64,000 nucleotides of DNA from contig NZ_JASNRD010000011.1 of assembly GCF_030412015.1 (NCBI RefSeq), positions 49,861 through 113,860 on the forward strand, given 5' to 3'. A program made the translations under genes and the position numbers. This document shows positions 9,360 through 20,494 of this stretch, piece by piece (position 1 is the first letter of the stretch; each line of letters opens with the position of its first letter). This stretch comes from Massilia sp. YIM B02763. GTDB taxonomy: Bacteria > Pseudomonadota > Gammaproteobacteria > Burkholderiales > Burkholderiaceae_D. The notes under the pieces were generated by a model that was given only the letters and a program-made list of their open reading frames with translations, searched no databases and had not been told where the DNA came from.

Positions 9360-11690
9360 ATGGTTGAAATCGAATTAGACGGCAAGAAAGTCGAAGTCCC
9401 GCCAGGTTCCATGGTGATGGACGCCGCAAACAAACTGGGAACCTACATCCCGCACTTCTGCTACCACAAGAAGCTGTCGATTGCGGCCAACTGCCGCATG
9501 TGCCTCGTGGAAGTCGAGAAGGCACCGAAGCCGCTGCCGGCCTGCGCCACCCCGGTCTCGCCGGGCATGATCGTGCGCACCCACAGCGACAAGGCCGTGC
9601 ACGCGCAGAAGTCGGTGATGGAGTTCCTGCTGATTAACCACCCGCTGGATTGCCCGATCTGCGACCAGGGCGGCGAATGCCAGCTGCAGGACCTGGCCGT
9701 CGGCTACGGCAAGGGCGAATCGCGCTACGCGGAAGAAAAACGCGTCGTCGTGCCGAAGGAAGCGGGCCCGCTGATCTCGATGGAAGAGATGGCGCGCTGC
9801 ATCCAGTGCACCCGCTGCGTGCGCTTCGGCCAGGAAGTGGCCGGCGTGATGGAGTTCGGCATGGTCGGCCGCGGCGAGCACTCGGAGATCACCACCTTCG
9901 TGGGCAAGTCCGTGGACTCGGAAGTGTCGGGCAACATGATCGACCTGTGCCCGGTCGGCGCGCTGACGAGCAAGCCGTTCCGCTACTCGGCACGTCCGTG
10001 GGAACTGCAGCGCCGCCGTTCGGTGTCGCCGCACGACTCGCTGGGTTCGAACCTGATCGTGCAGGTCAAGGGCGGCAAGGTCATGCGCGTGCTGCCGCTG
10101 GAAAACGAGCACATCAACGAGTGCTGGCTGTCGGACAAGGACCGCTTCTCGTACGAGGCGCTGGACAATGCCTCGCGCCTGGTCAACCCGATGATCAAGC
10201 AGGACAACAAGTGGGTCGAGACCGACTGGCAGACGGCGCTGGAATACGTCGCCCACGGCCTGCGCAACATCCGCCACGAGCACGGCGCCGACAGCATTGC
10301 AGCCATCGGCACCGCCCACTCGACCGTGGAAGAACTGTACCTGCTGCAGAAGACGATGCGCGGCTTCGGCATCGAGAACGTCGACTTCCGCCTGCGCCAG
10401 ACCGACTTCGCGCTGGACGGCAGCGTCGTCCCGTCGCTGGGCATGCCGATCGCCGAGCTGTCGACGCTGTCGCGCGTGCTGGTCGTCGGCTCCTTCCTGC
10501 GCAAGGACCACCCGCTGGCCGCGCTGCGCCTGCGCGCCGCCGTCAAGTCGGGCGCCAAGCTGTCGATCGTCCACGGCTCGGCCGACGATAACCTGATCCC
10601 GACCGCGAACCGCCTGATCGCCGCACCGAGCGACTGGCTGGCCGCCTTGAGCGAGATCGCCGTCGCCGTCGCGGCCGCCAAGGGCGTCGCCGCACCGGCC
10701 GGCTTCGAGGGCATCGAGGCGGGCGACGTGGCCAAGGCCATCGCCGCCACCCTGGTGGTCGAGAACGCGGCCGACATGCCGGGCGCCGTCCTGCTGGGCA
10801 ATGCCGCCGCGAACCACCCGCAAGCGTCGCAACTCCACGCGCTGGCGCAGTGGATCGCCGAGCAGACCGGCGCCAAGTTCGGCTACTTCGTCGAAGCGGC
10901 GAATACCGTCGGCGGCTACCTGGTGAACGCCACCTCGAAGAACGCGGCGAACCTGTTCGCCCAGCCGAAGAAGGCCTACGTGCTGCTGAACGCCGAGCCG
11001 GAACTGGACGCCGCCAACCCGGCCCAGGCCGTCAAGGCCCTCATGGGCGCCGAAATGGTCGTCGCCATGTCCGCGTTCAAGCACGGCATGGACTATGCCG
11101 ACGTGCTGCTGCCGATCTCGCCGTTCAGCGAGACCGCCGGCACCTTCGTCAACTGCGAAGGCCGCGCACAGAGCTTCAACGGCACCGTCAAGCCGCTGGG
11201 CGAGACCCGTCCGGCCTGGAAAGTGCTGCGCGTGCTGGGTAACCTGCTGGGCCTGTCGGGCTTCGACTACGAGAACTCGGAAGCCATCCGCGACGAAGCG
11301 CTGGGCAAGGGCAATACCGACCTGTCCGCCAAGCTGAACAACGTGGCCAAGCTGGCCCCGACGGCAGCGCGCTACGGCAATGGCGAGCAACTCGAGCGCC
11401 TGGCCGACGTGCCGATCTACTTCGCCGACGCCATCGCGCGCCGCTCCGAGCCGCTGCTGCGCACGGCCGACGCGCAGGCGCCGCTCGCCACCATCTCGGC
11501 GCAGCTGGCCGAGCAACTGGGCGTGCAGGCGGGCGACCAGGTCGCCGTGTCGCAAGGGCAGGGCAGCGTGGTCCTGACGGCCAACGTCGACCGCCACCTG
11601 CCGGCCAACGTCGTGCGCGTGGCCGCCAGCCACGAAGCGACGGCCGTCCTGGGCGACATGTTCGGTCCGATCAACGTAGCCAAAGCATAA
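9360..11690 (+). CDS. nuoG: NADH-quinone oxidoreductase subunit G
   Basis: 776-residue large subunit of the NADH module. The N-terminal ferredoxin-like domain carries Cys34, Cys45, Cys48 and Cys62 for N1b. It is followed by the His-ligated N5 site (His94, Cys98, Cys101, Cys107) and the 4Fe-4S site beginning Cys147, Cys150, Cys153. The rest is a molybdopterin-oxidoreductase-like domain without apparent cofactor chemistry, as usual for NuoG. Confidence 0.97.
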   Translation: MVEIELDGKKVEVPPGSMVMDAANKLGTYIPHFCYHKKLSIAANCRMCLVEVEKAPKPLPACATPVSPGMIVRTHSDKAVHAQKSVMEFLLINHPLDCPICDQGGECQLQDLAVGYGKGESRYAEEKRVVVPKEAGPLISMEEMARCIQCTRCVRFGQEVAGVMEFGMVGRGEHSEITTFVGKSVDSEVSGNMIDLCPVGALTSKPFRYSARPWELQRRRSVSPHDSLGSNLIVQVKGGKVMRVLPLENEHINECWLSDKDRFSYEALDNASRLVNPMIKQDNKWVETDWQTALEYVAHGLRNIRHEHGADSIAAIGTAHSTVEELYLLQKTMRGFGIENVDFRLRQTDFALDGSVVPSLGMPIAELSTLSRVLVVGSFLRKDHPLAALRLRAAVKSGAKLSIVHGSADDNLIPTANRLIAAPSDWLAALSEIAVAVAAAKGVAAPAGFEGIEAGDVAKAIAATLVVENAADMPGAVLLGNAAANHPQASQLHALAQWIAEQTGAKFGYFVEAANTVGGYLVNATSKNAANLFAQPKKAYVLLNAEPELDAANPAQAVKALMGAEMVVAMSAFKHGMDYADVLLPISPFSETAGTFVNCEGRAQSFNGTVKPLGETRPAWKVLRVLGNLLGLSGFDYENSEAIRDEALGKGNTDLSAKLNNVAKLAPTAARYGNGEQLERLADVPIYFADAIARRSEPLLRTADAQAPLATISAQLAEQLGVQAGDQVAVSQGQGSVVLTANVDRHLPANVVRVAASHEATAVLGDMFGPINVAKA

Positions 11691-11709
11691 AGCGGGGAGA
11701 TCAACAAAA

Positions 11710-12795
11710 ATGGCTATGCCTGAACTTATCAATAACCTCAACAGCGGCGGCGCGAGCCTGCTGGGCCCGACCGTCTGGCCGGTCGCCTGGACGCTGCTGA
11801 AAATCGTCTGCGTCCTGCTGCCCCTGATGGGCCTCGTGGCCTACCTGGTGCTGTGGGAGCGCAAGCTGATCGGCTGGATCCACATCCGCGTGGGTCCGAA
11901 CCGCGTGGGCCCGCTGGGCCTGCTGCAGCCGATCGCCGACGCGCTGAAACTGCTGCTGAAGGAAATCGTGGTGCCCGCCAAGGCTACCCCGAGCCTGTTC
12001 GTCATCGGCCCCCTGATGACCATCATGCCGGCGCTGGCCGCCTGGTCGGTGATTCCGTTCGGCCCGGAAGTCGCGCTGGCGAACGTCAACGCCGGCCTGC
12101 TGCTGCTGCTGGCGATCACCTCGATGGAGGTGTACGGCATCATCATCGCCGGCTGGTCCGCCAACTCGAAATACTCGTTCATGGGCGCCATGCGCGCCTC
12201 GGCGCAGATGATCTCGTACGAGATCCCGATGGGCTTCGTGATGGTCGTGGTGTTGCTGGTCTCCGGCAGCCTGAACTTCTCCGACATCGTGGCCGGCCAG
12301 CAGCGCGGCATGTTCGCCGAGCACGGCGTGAACATCCTGTCGTGGAACTGGCTGCCGCTGCTGCCGCTGTTCGTCATCTACATCACCTCCGGCCTGGCCG
12401 AGTGCAACCGCCACCCGTTCGACGTGGTGGAAGGCGAATCGGAAATCGTGGCCGGCCACATGGTCGAGTATTCGGGCATGTCCTACGCCATGTTCATGCT
12501 GGCCGAGTACGCCAACATGATCCTGGTCGGCGTGCTGGCATCGATCATGTTCCTGGGCGGCTGGTCGGCACCGTTCGGCTTCCTGGACATCGGCGGCGGT
12601 TTCGGCGGCTTCTTCTGGCTGTTCCTGAAAACCTTCTTCATCGTTTCGCTGTTCGTGTGGGTGCGCGGCAGCTGGCCTCGTTACCGCTACGACCAGATCA
12701 TGCGCCTCGGCTGGAAAGTGTTCATTCCGCTGACCCTGATCTGGCTGGTGCTCGTCGCAGGCTGGATGCAGACGCCGTGGAACATCTGGAAGTAA
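11710..12795 (+). CDS. nuoH: NADH-quinone oxidoreductase subunit H
   Basis: 361-residue membrane subunit (ND1-type), about eight helices, forming the quinone entry channel where the peripheral arm meets the membrane arm. The conserved loop block [18 protein letters not shown] and the acidic segment containing EGESEIVAG are present. The start ATG follows GGGGAG. Confidence 0.97.
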   Translation: MAMPELINNLNSGGASLLGPTVWPVAWTLLKIVCVLLPLMGLVAYLVLWERKLIGWIHIRVGPNRVGPLGLLQPIADALKLLLKEIVVPAKATPSLFVIGPLMTIMPALAAWSVIPFGPEVALANVNAGLLLLLAITSMEVYGIIIAGWSANSKYSFMGAMRASAQMISYEIPMGFVMVVVLLVSGSLNFSDIVAGQQRGMFAEHGVNILSWNWLPLLPLFVIYITSGLAECNRHPFDVVEGESEIVAGHMVEYSGMSYAMFMLAEYANMILVGVLASIMFLGGWSAPFGFLDIGGGFGGFFWLFLKTFFIVSLFVWVRGSWPRYRYDQIMRLGWKVFIPLTLIWLVLVAGWMQTPWNIWK

Positions 12796-12808
12796 GGAAG
12801 CACATCAA

Positions 12809-13297
12809 ATGACACGAGTAAAAGAGATCCTCGGCAGCCTGATGCTGACCGAGCTGTTGAAGGGACTGGCCCTGACCGGCAAGTACGCGCTGTCGCGCAA
12901 GATCACGGTCCAGTACCCGGAAGAGAAGACCCCCATCTCGCCGCGCTTCCGCGGCCTGCATGCGCTGCGCCGCTACCCCAACGGGGAAGAGCGCTGCATC
13001 GCCTGCAAGCTGTGCGAAGCCGTGTGCCCGGCCATGGCCATCACGATCGAGTCGGCGCAGCGCGACGACGGCACCCGCCGTACGACGCGCTACGACATCG
13101 ACCTGACCAAGTGCATCTTCTGCGGCTTCTGCGAAGAATCGTGCCCGGTCGACTCGATCGTCGAGACCCAGGTGCTCGAATACCACGGCGAGAAACGCGG
13201 CGACCTGTACTACACCAAGGAAATGCTCCTGGCCGTGGGCGACCGCTACGAGAACGACATCGCAGCCGCACGCGAAGCCGATGCGAAGTACCGCTAA
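12809..13297 (+). CDS. nuoI: NADH-quinone oxidoreductase subunit I
   Basis: 162-residue TYKY-type ferredoxin subunit with two 4Fe-4S clusters (N6a, N6b). The two CxxCxxCxxxCP motifs are intact: Cys63, 66, 69, 73 and Cys102, 105, 108, 112. It links the electron wire from NuoG to NuoB. Confidence 0.97.
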   Translation: MTRVKEILGSLMLTELLKGLALTGKYALSRKITVQYPEEKTPISPRFRGLHALRRYPNGEERCIACKLCEAVCPAMAITIESAQRDDGTRRTTRYDIDLTKCIFCGFCEESCPVDSIVETQVLEYHGEKRGDLYYTKEMLLAVGDRYENDIAAAREADAKYR

Positions 13298-13322
13298 TAA
13301 CAAGAGGGCACAAGCGTAAGTC

Positions 13323-13997
13323 ATGGATTTCACAACCGTTCTTTTCTACGTGTTCTCGGCCGTCATGGTAGTGGCCGGGTTGCGCGTCATCACCGCCAAG
13401 AACCCGGTCCACGCCGCGTTGTTCCTGGTGCTCGCGTTCTTCAACGCTGCCGGCATCTGGATGCTGCTGAAGGCCGAGTTCCTGGCCATCGTGCTGGTGC
13501 TGGTCTACGTCGGCGCCGTCATGGTGCTGTTCCTGTTCGTCGTCATGATGCTCGACATTAACGTCGACCGCCTGCGCGAAGGCATGTGGGGCTACCTGCC
13601 GCTGGCATCCATCATCGGCGCGCTGATCGTGCTGGAGATGGCCGCCGTCCTGTGGCGCGGCTTCCTGGGCACCGGCGCCGCGCCGACCGAAGCGACCGTG
13701 GGCCACATCGGCGGCACCAGGGAGCTGGGCAAGCTGATCTACACCCAGTACATCTACGGCTTCGAGATCGCCGGCCTGATCCTGCTGGTGGCCATCATCG
13801 CCGCCGTGGCCCTGACCCTGCGCAAGCGCAAGGACACCAAGGCCATCGACCCGGGCGTGGCCGTCCGCGTCAAACGCAACGACCGCCTGAAGATCGTCAA
13901 GGTCCAGGCGGTGAACCAGAAGGCGATCGACGATGCCGCGATCGCCGCAGCCGCCGCTGCCGCTGCGGCACAAGGCGACAACAAGGAGGCGCAATGA
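13323..13997 (+). CDS. nuoJ: NADH-quinone oxidoreductase subunit J
   Basis: 224-residue membrane subunit (ND6-type) with five predicted helices, including the conserved [15 protein letters not shown] helix that carries the pi-bulge in structures. The C-terminus is a charged and then Ala-rich tail extending into the cytosol or periplasm. The stop overlaps the nuoK start by ATGA. Confidence 0.96.
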   Translation: MDFTTVLFYVFSAVMVVAGLRVITAKNPVHAALFLVLAFFNAAGIWMLLKAEFLAIVLVLVYVGAVMVLFLFVVMMLDINVDRLREGMWGYLPLASIIGALIVLEMAAVLWRGFLGTGAAPTEATVGHIGGTRELGKLIYTQYIYGFEIAGLILLVAIIAAVALTLRKRKDTKAIDPGVAVRVKRNDRLKIVKVQAVNQKAIDDAAIAAAAAAAAAQGDNKEAQ

Positions 13998-14302
13998 CCG
14001 TATCGCTCGCTCACTACCTGATCCTGGGCGCGATCCTGTTCGCGATCTCCGTGGTCGGCATTTTCCTGAACCGGAAGAACATCATCATCCTGCTGATGGC
14101 CATCGAACTGATGCTGCTGGCGGTGAACCTGAACTTCGTGGCGTTCTCGCACTATCTGGGGGACGCGGCAGGGCAGATCTTCGTGTTCTTCATCCTGACT
14201 GTCGCGGCCGCCGAATCGGCGATCGGCCTGGCGATCCTGGTGGTCCTGTTCCGTAACCTGGACACGATCAACGTGGAAGACCTCGACAGCCTGAAGGGCT
14301 GA
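13994..14302 (+). CDS. nuoK: NADH-quinone oxidoreductase subunit K
   Basis: 102-residue ND4L-type membrane subunit with three helices. The two intramembrane glutamates are visible, in IELMLLAVN and in [11 protein letters not shown]. The start at 13994 is set by the ATGA overlap with nuoJ and an AAGGAGG site; longer upstream readings would run through nuoJ. Confidence 0.97.
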   Translation: MTVSLAHYLILGAILFAISVVGIFLNRKNIIILLMAIELMLLAVNLNFVAFSHYLGDAAGQIFVFFILTVAAAESAIGLAILVVLFRNLDTINVEDLDSLKG

Positions 14303-14348
14303 GCGGTTTGTTCGGTCAACCTCCTCGATAAATAAGAAAAGGTTCATT

Positions 14349-16472
14349 ATGGCGGGGCAACTCAACCCTAATCTCTTGCTGGCGGTGCCACTGGCACCGC
14401 TCGTGGGCTCGGCGATCGCCGGCCTGCTCGGCACCAAGTTCTTCGGCAACGTCGTCGGCCGCAAGGTGTCGCATAGCGCGACCATCCTCGGCGTGTTCGT
14501 GGCGCTCGTCATCTCGGTCATGACCCTGATGGACGTGATGGGCGGCGCCACCTTCAACGGCGACGTCTATACCTGGATGACCATCGGCACCATGAAGATG
14601 GCCGTCGGCTTCCAGATCGACTCGCTGTCGGCGATGATGATGTGCGTGGTGACCTCGGTCTCCCTGATGGTGCACATCTACACGATCGGCTACATGGCCG
14701 AGGACGACGGCTACAACCGCTTCTTCTCGTACATCTCGCTGTTCACGTTCTCGATGCTGATGCTGGTCATGTCCAACAACTTCCTGCAGCTGTTCTTCGG
14801 CTGGGAAGCGGTGGGCCTGGTCTCCTACCTCCTGATCGGTTTCTGGTACACCCGCCCGACCGCGATCTTCGCGAACATGAAGGCGTTCCTGGTGAACCGC
14901 GTCGGCGACTTCGGCTTCATCCTCGGCATCGGCCTGCTGCTGGCCGCCACCGGCACGATGAACTACGGCGAGACCTTCGCGAAAGCCGGCGCATTGTCCG
15001 CGATGACCGTACCGGGCACCTCGTGGCCGCTGCTGACCGCCGCCTGCATCTGCCTGTTCATCGGCGCGATGGGCAAGTCGGCGCAGTTCCCGCTGCACGT
15101 GTGGCTGCCCGACTCGATGGAAGGCCCGACCCCGATCTCGGCACTGATCCACGCCGCGACCATGGTTACCGCCGGCATCTTCATGGTAAGCCGCATGTCG
15201 CCGCTGTTCGAGCTGTCGGACACCGCGCTGTCCTTCATCATCGTCATCGGCTCGATCACCGCGCTGTTCATGGGCTTCCTGGGCATCATCCAGAACGACA
15301 TCAAGCGCGTCGTCGCGTACTCCACGCTGTCGCAGCTGGGCTACATGACCGTCGCGCTGGGCGTCTCGGCCTACAACGTGGCCGTGTTCCACCTGATGAC
15401 CCACGCCTTCTTCAAGGCGCTGCTGTTCCTCGGCGCGGGCTCCGTCATCATCGGCATGCACCACGACCAGGACATGCGTAACATGGGCGGCCTGCGCAAG
15501 TACATGCCGATCACCTGGATCACCTCGCTGCTGGGCTCGCTGGCCCTGATCGGTACCCCGTTCTTCTCGGGCTTCTACTCGAAGGATTCGATCATCGAGG
15601 CGGTGCACGCATCGCACCTGTGGGGTTCGGGCTTCGCCGCGTTCTCCGTGACGGCCGGCGTGTTCATCACCGCGTTCTACTCCTTCCGCATGTACTTCCT
15701 CGTGTTCCACGGCGAAGAGCGTTTCGGCAAGGCGCATGCGCATGACGATCACGCGCATGCCCACGACGCGCACCAGCAGCACGTCGCTGCCTCGCACGAT
15801 GCCCACGATCCGCACGCGCTGCACGATTCGGACGCGCACCACGAAGAGGAAGAGGACGATCTCGGCCACCACGGCCTGGCCCCGGGCCAGAAGCCGCACG
15901 AGTCGCCGCTGGTGGTCACGCTGCCGCTGATCCTGCTGGCGATCCCGTCGGTCGTCATCGGCTTCTTCGCGATCGGCCCGATGCTGTTCGGCGACTTCTT
16001 CAAGAACGTCATCTTCATCGGCGAGAACCACCCGGCGATGGAAGAACTGGCCCACGAGTTCCATGGCGCCGCCGCGATGGGCATCCATGCCTTCACGACC
16101 GCCCCGTTCTGGCTCGCACTGGCCGGCGTCGTTGCCGCCTACTACTGCTACATGATCAATCCGCGCGTGCCGGCTGCCTTCTACAAGGCGCTCAAGCCGA
16201 TCCATACCCTGCTGGACAACAAGTACTACATGGACAAGTTCAATGAAGTCGTGTTCGCCGGCGGCGCACGCCTGCTGGGCAAGGGCCTGTGGCAGGTGGG
16301 CGACCGCGCGCTGATCGACGGCTTCGTGGTCAACGGCAGCGCCAAGCTGGTGGGTTGGTTCTCGACCATCGTCCGTACGTTCCAGACCGGTTACATCTAC
16401 CACTATGCGTTCGTGATGATCCTGGGCGTGCTGGGTACGCTGCTGTACTTCTTCCCGTTCTGGCAGGCTTAA
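14349..16472 (+). CDS. nuoL: NADH-quinone oxidoreductase subunit L
   Basis: 707-residue antiporter-like subunit at the distal end of the membrane arm, with proton-channel helices and the long lateral helix near the C-terminus. The antiporter core is intact, including the LIGFWYTRPTAI block and HVWLPDSMEGPTP. An unusual loop at residues 463-508 contains 15 histidines and many Asp/Glu residues. It sits between the conserved core and the C-terminal helices, so it is probably solvent-exposed. Long for the family because of this loop. Confidence 0.97.
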   Translation: MAGQLNPNLLLAVPLAPLVGSAIAGLLGTKFFGNVVGRKVSHSATILGVFVALVISVMTLMDVMGGATFNGDVYTWMTIGTMKMAVGFQIDSLSAMMMCVVTSVSLMVHIYTIGYMAEDDGYNRFFSYISLFTFSMLMLVMSNNFLQLFFGWEAVGLVSYLLIGFWYTRPTAIFANMKAFLVNRVGDFGFILGIGLLLAATGTMNYGETFAKAGALSAMTVPGTSWPLLTAACICLFIGAMGKSAQFPLHVWLPDSMEGPTPISALIHAATMVTAGIFMVSRMSPLFELSDTALSFIIVIGSITALFMGFLGIIQNDIKRVVAYSTLSQLGYMTVALGVSAYNVAVFHLMTHAFFKALLFLGAGSVIIGMHHDQDMRNMGGLRKYMPITWITSLLGSLALIGTPFFSGFYSKDSIIEAVHASHLWGSGFAAFSVTAGVFITAFYSFRMYFLVFHGEERFGKAHAHDDHAHAHDAHQQHVAASHDAHDPHALHDSDAHHEEEEDDLGHHGLAPGQKPHESPLVVTLPLILLAIPSVVIGFFAIGPMLFGDFFKNVIFIGENHPAMEELAHEFHGAAAMGIHAFTTAPFWLALAGVVAAYYCYMINPRVPAAFYKALKPIHTLLDNKYYMDKFNEVVFAGGARLLGKGLWQVGDRALIDGFVVNGSAKLVGWFSTIVRTFQTGYIYHYAFVMILGVLGTLLYFFPFWQA

Positions 16473-16487
16473 AAGAGAGAAAAACAA

Positions 16488-17990
16488 ATGCAGTCCACGA
16501 TTTCAACCTTTCCTCCATATTTGAGCCTGTCGGTCTGGCTGCCGATCCTGTTCGGCGTGCTGATCCTGGCCGTCGGCCGCGACAGCAAGGCGGGTTTCAC
16601 CCGCGTGCTGGCGCTGGTCGGTTCGATCGTCAGCTTCTTGCCGACGATCCCGCTGTTCACGCAGTTCAGCAATAGCGCCCACGGACCGCAGTTCGTGGAA
16701 AAAGCCGCCTGGATCGAACGCTTCAACATCCAGTACTACCTCGGCATCGACGGCCTGTCGCTGTGGTTCGTGCCGCTGACCGCCTTCATCACGATCATCG
16801 TCGTGATCTCGGCCTGGGAAGTCATCACGGAGCGCGTGGCCCAGTACATGGGTTCCTTCCTGCTGCTGTCGGGCCTGATGATCGGCGTGTTCGTCGCGCT
16901 GGACGGCCTGCTGTTCTACTTCTTCTTCGAAGCCACCCTGATCCCGATGTTCATCATCATCGGCGTGTTCGGCGGACCGAACCGCGTGTACGCGGCCTTC
17001 AAGTTCTTCCTGTACACGTTCATGGGTTCGCTGCTGACGCTGGTCGCCATCATCTACCTGTACAACAAGTCGGGCGGTTCCTTCGACATCCTGGCATGGC
17101 ATGCCGTCCCGCTGTCGATGACGGAGCAGGTGCTGATCTTCCTGGCCTTCCTGATGGCCTTCGGCGTCAAGGTCCCGATGTGGCCGGTGCACACCTGGCT
17201 GCCGGACGCCCACGTGGAAGCGCCGACCGGCGGTTCCGTCGTGCTGGCCGCGATCATGCTGAAGCTGGGCGGCTACGGCTTCCTGCGTTTCTCGCTGCCG
17301 ATCGCGCCGGACGCCTCGCACTACCTGGCCCCGCTGATCATCGTGCTGTCGCTGATCGCCGTGATCTACGTCGGCCTGGTCGCCATGGTGCAGGCCGACA
17401 TGAAGAAACTGGTCGCCTACTCGTCGATCGCCCACATGGGCTTCGTCACCCTGGGCTTCTTCATCTTCAACGAGATCGGCGTGCAGGGCGGCATCGTGCA
17501 AATGATCTCGCACGGCTTCGTGTCGGGCGCCATGTTCCTGTGCATTGGCGTGCTGTACGACCGCATGCACTCGCGCCAGATCGCCGACTATGGCGGCGTC
17601 GTGAACACCATGCCGAAGTTCGCGGCGTTCTCGGTGCTGTTCGCCATGGCCAACTGCGGCCTGCCGGCCACCTCGGGCTTCGTGGGCGAATTCATGGTCA
17701 TCCTGGGCGCCGTCCAGTTCAACTTCTGGACCGGCCTGCTGGCCGCCACCGCCCTGATCCTGGGCGCGGCGTACTCGCTGTGGATGGTCAAGCGCGTCGT
17801 GTTCGGCAAGATCGGCAACAAGCACGTCGCCGAGCTGGTCGACCTGAACGGCCGCGAGTTCTTCATGCTGGGCGTGCTCGCCATCCTGACCATCTACATG
17901 GGCCTGTATCCGGCGCCGTTCACCGATTCGCTGCAAGTCTCGGTCGCGGACCTGCTGCAGCACGTGTCGGTCAGCAAGCTGCCCCAATAA
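16488..17990 (+). CDS. nuoM: NADH-quinone oxidoreductase subunit M
   Basis: 500-residue antiporter-like proton-pumping subunit (ND4-type) with about 14 helices. The channel Glu in SAWEVITERV and the Lys/His-containing block FGVKVPMWPVHTWLPDAHVE are present. Starts 15 bases after nuoL behind an AAAGAGAGA leader. Confidence 0.97.
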   Translation: MQSTISTFPPYLSLSVWLPILFGVLILAVGRDSKAGFTRVLALVGSIVSFLPTIPLFTQFSNSAHGPQFVEKAAWIERFNIQYYLGIDGLSLWFVPLTAFITIIVVISAWEVITERVAQYMGSFLLLSGLMIGVFVALDGLLFYFFFEATLIPMFIIIGVFGGPNRVYAAFKFFLYTFMGSLLTLVAIIYLYNKSGGSFDILAWHAVPLSMTEQVLIFLAFLMAFGVKVPMWPVHTWLPDAHVEAPTGGSVVLAAIMLKLGGYGFLRFSLPIAPDASHYLAPLIIVLSLIAVIYVGLVAMVQADMKKLVAYSSIAHMGFVTLGFFIFNEIGVQGGIVQMISHGFVSGAMFLCIGVLYDRMHSRQIADYGGVVNTMPKFAAFSVLFAMANCGLPATSGFVGEFMVILGAVQFNFWTGLLAATALILGAAYSLWMVKRVVFGKIGNKHVAELVDLNGREFFMLGVLAILTIYMGLYPAPFTDSLQVSVADLLQHVSVSKLPQ

Positions 17991-18014
17991 GCCAAGCGGA
18001 CCCTATAAGACTCT

Positions 18015-19532
18015 ATGAATCCGATGATTGACACTACTGTTGCAACGGCGGCCTACGATTTCGGGCCGATCCGCGCAGAAATCTTCCTGGTGATCGCTTC
18101 CTGCGCCATTCTTCTGATCGACATGTTCCAGAAGAAGGACAGCAAGCGTAACCTGACCTACGTGCTGTCCCTGCTGACCCTCGTGGTCTGCGCCGGCATC
18201 ACCTATGCCGACTTCAGTGCCGGCACCACCGCCTACACGTTCCACAACATGTTCGTGTCGGATCCGATGGCGAACCTGCTCAAGCTGTTCACCTACCTGG
18301 CCGTGGGCGTGACCCTCGTGTACTCGCGCCAGTACGCCGACGAGCGCGGCATGATGTCGGGGAATATGGGCGGCGAGTTCTACGTGCTCGCGCTGTTCAC
18401 CGTGCTGGGCCAGATGATCATGATCTCCGGCAATAACATGCTGCCGATCTACCTGGGCCTGGAAATGATGTCGCTGTCGCTGTACGCGCTGGTGGCCATC
18501 CGCCGCGATCACGCGACCTCGACCGAAGCCTCGATGAAGTACTTCATCCTGGGTTCGCTGGCCTCGGGCTTCATGCTCTACGGTATCTCGATGATCTACG
18601 GCGCCACCGGTTCGCTGGACATCACCGCGATCTCGAACGCCATCTCCGCCGGTACCGAGAAGCACACCATCCTCGTGTTCGGCCTCGTGTTCGTCGTGGC
18701 CGGCATGGCCTTCAAGCTGGGCGCCGTGCCGTTCCACATGTGGGTGCCGGACGTGTACCAGGGTTCGCCGACCGCCGTCACGCTGCTGCTGGGCGCCGCG
18801 CCGAAGCTGGCCTCGTTCGCGATGATGATCCGCATCCTGGTCGAAGGCCTGCTGCCGCTGGCGTTCGACTGGCAGCAGATGCTGCTGGCGCTGGCCGTGC
18901 TGTCGCTGGCCCTGGGCAACCTGACCGCGATCGCGCAGACCAACCTCAAGCGCATGCTGGCCTATTCGACCATTGCGCAGCTGGGCTTCGTCCTGCTGGG
19001 CATGGCGGCCGGCGTGGTCGGCGGCAACGCGGCCAACGCCGCCACCGCCTACAGCGCGTCGATGTACTACACGATCACCTACGTGCTGACCACGCTGGGC
19101 AGCTTCGGCCTGATCATGATGCTGGCGCGCTCGGGCTTCGAAGCCGAGGAAATCGCCGACTTCAAGGGCCTGGCCAAGCGCAGCCCGTGGTACGCGATCG
19201 TCATGACCGTGCTGATGTTCTCGCTGGCCGGCGTGCCGCCGATGATGGGCTTCATGGCCAAGTGGGCGGTCCTGCAGGCGGTGGTCGCCACCGGCCAGCT
19301 GTGGCTCGCGATCGTGGCCGTGCTGTTCTCGCTGATCGGCGCGTTCTACTACCTGCGCGTCGTCAAGACCATCTGGTTCGACGACGTCGCCGATGCGAGC
19401 CCGATCTCGACCCCGATGGACATGCGCGTCGTGCTGTCGCTGAACGGTATCCTGGTCGTGGTGCTGGGCATCGTGCCGGGCGGGCTGCTGGCAGCCTGCC
19501 TGTCGGCGATGACCAAGACCCTCGGTTCGTAA
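18015..19532 (+). CDS. nuoN: NADH-quinone oxidoreductase subunit N
   Basis: 505-residue antiporter-like proton-pumping subunit (ND2-type). Conserved segments include [14 protein letters not shown] and [18 protein letters not shown]. Last canonical gene of the nuo operon; the DUF2818 gene starts 6 bases after its stop. Confidence 0.97.
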   Translation: MNPMIDTTVATAAYDFGPIRAEIFLVIASCAILLIDMFQKKDSKRNLTYVLSLLTLVVCAGITYADFSAGTTAYTFHNMFVSDPMANLLKLFTYLAVGVTLVYSRQYADERGMMSGNMGGEFYVLALFTVLGQMIMISGNNMLPIYLGLEMMSLSLYALVAIRRDHATSTEASMKYFILGSLASGFMLYGISMIYGATGSLDITAISNAISAGTEKHTILVFGLVFVVAGMAFKLGAVPFHMWVPDVYQGSPTAVTLLLGAAPKLASFAMMIRILVEGLLPLAFDWQQMLLALAVLSLALGNLTAIAQTNLKRMLAYSTIAQLGFVLLGMAAGVVGGNAANAATAYSASMYYTITYVLTTLGSFGLIMMLARSGFEAEEIADFKGLAKRSPWYAIVMTVLMFSLAGVPPMMGFMAKWAVLQAVVATGQLWLAIVAVLFSLIGAFYYLRVVKTIWFDDVADASPISTPMDMRVVLSLNGILVVVLGIVPGGLLAACLSAMTKTLGS

Positions 19533-19538
19533 GCGCCC

Positions 19539-19871
19539 GTGGATACCACGCTCGCAGCCTGGTTGGTGATCGCGGTCGCGATCGCGTTCGCCAACCTGCC
19601 TTTCCTCAATGAGCGCGTATTCGGCTTCATCCCGGTGAAGCCGGCGCTGGGCAAGGCGCACGCCAAGTACTTCGTCGTGCGCCTTCTCGAGTTGTTTGTC
19701 TTATACTTCGTCGTCGGCGGATTGGCCCGCATGCTCGAAAGCCAGATCGGTAATGCATTTACCCAGACCTGGGAGTTCTATGCGATCACGGCCTGCCTGT
19801 TCGTCGTGCTGGCATTTCCCGGTTTCGTAGGCCGCTACCTGCTGAAACGGAAAACGGCACGCCCCGCCTGA
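19539..19871 (+). CDS. DUF2818 family membrane protein
   Basis: 110 residues with three predicted membrane helices (about 5-20, 45-65 and 80-98). The sequence ANLPFLNERVFG is characteristic of the DUF2818 family, which in betaproteobacteria is commonly found right after nuoN. That position suggests a role linked to complex I assembly or stability, but no function is established here. Start is GTG at 19539, six bases after the nuoN stop, so it is likely translationally coupled. Confidence 0.88.
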   Translation: MDTTLAAWLVIAVAIAFANLPFLNERVFGFIPVKPALGKAHAKYFVVRLLELFVLYFVVGGLARMLESQIGNAFTQTWEFYAITACLFVVLAFPGFVGRYLLKRKTARPA

Positions 19872-19886
19872 CCGCCGGAGTCCGAC

Positions 19887-19927
19887 AGCTCCGGTGACCG
19901 ATCAACGATCACACCGGAGCTTGTTTG
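19887..19927 (+). terminator. Hairpin at the end of the nuo operon
   Basis: AGCTCCGGTG (19887-19896) pairs perfectly with CACCGGAGCT (19912-19921) across a 15-base loop and runs into TTGTTT. This is a plausible intrinsic terminator for the nuo transcript. The right arm contains the GGAG ribosome-binding site of the next gene, and the T-rich tail contains its TTG start codon. Confidence 0.6.
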
Positions 19928-20494
19928 GAAACCGCTGACGATTCCCACCTGAGAGAAACCCGCATCGATGGCGAGCTCGCCTACGACGGGCACTTCCTGA
20001 AAGTCACCCGCGACCGCATCCGCCTGCCCGACGGCAAGGAGTCCGCGCGCGAATTCATCCGCCACCCGGGCGCCGTCGTGATCCTGCCGCTGCTGGACGA
20101 CGGCCGCGTGCTGCTGGAACGCCAGTACCGCTATCCGAACGACCGCGTCTTCATCGAATTCCCGGCCGGGAAGATCGACCCGGGCGAGGCCTCGCTGGCC
20201 TCGGCCAAGCGCGAGCTCGAGGAAGAGACGGGCTATACGGCGAGCGAGTGGCACTTCGTCTGCACGATCCACAACGCCATCGCCTATTCCGACGAGCACC
20301 TCGACCTGTTCCTGGCGCGCGGCCTCGTGGCCGGCGATGCCAAGCTGGACGAGGGCGAGTTCCTCGAGACGTTCACGGCCACCGTGCCCGAGCTGCTCGA
20401 GATGGTCAGGAAGGGCGAGATCACCGACGTCAAGACGGTGATCGGCACGTTCTGGCTCGAGAAATTCCTGGCAGGCAGCTGGACACCCGCGTGA
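19925..20494 (+). CDS. Nudix hydrolase, ADP-ribose pyrophosphatase type
   Basis: 189 residues. The Nudix box Gx5Ex7REUxEExGU spans Gly82 to Tyr104, with REL-EEETG intact. The flanking RQYRYP and IEFPAGKID segments match the NudF/ADP-ribose pyrophosphatase branch, which cleaves ADP-ribose and similar sugar nucleotides. A stop lies in frame at 19895-19897 and no ATG or GTG occurs between it and the conserved region, so TTG at 19925 (GGAG five bases upstream) is the likely start. The stop overlaps the next gene's GTG. Confidence 0.87.
   Translation: METADDSHLRETRIDGELAYDGHFLKVTRDRIRLPDGKESAREFIRHPGAVVILPLLDDGRVLLERQYRYPNDRVFIEFPAGKIDPGEASLASAKRELEEETGYTASEWHFVCTIHNAIAYSDEHLDLFLARGLVAGDAKLDEGEFLETFTATVPELLEMVRKGEITDVKTVIGTFWLEKFLAGSWTPA

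Noticed and set aside
9375..11741. A 788-residue antisense frame over nuoG, and similar long frames over nuoL (14316-16487), nuoM and nuoN
   Set aside because: Arg/His/Gln-rich shadow frames caused by GC-rich third positions of real genes; no motif and no ribosome-binding site.
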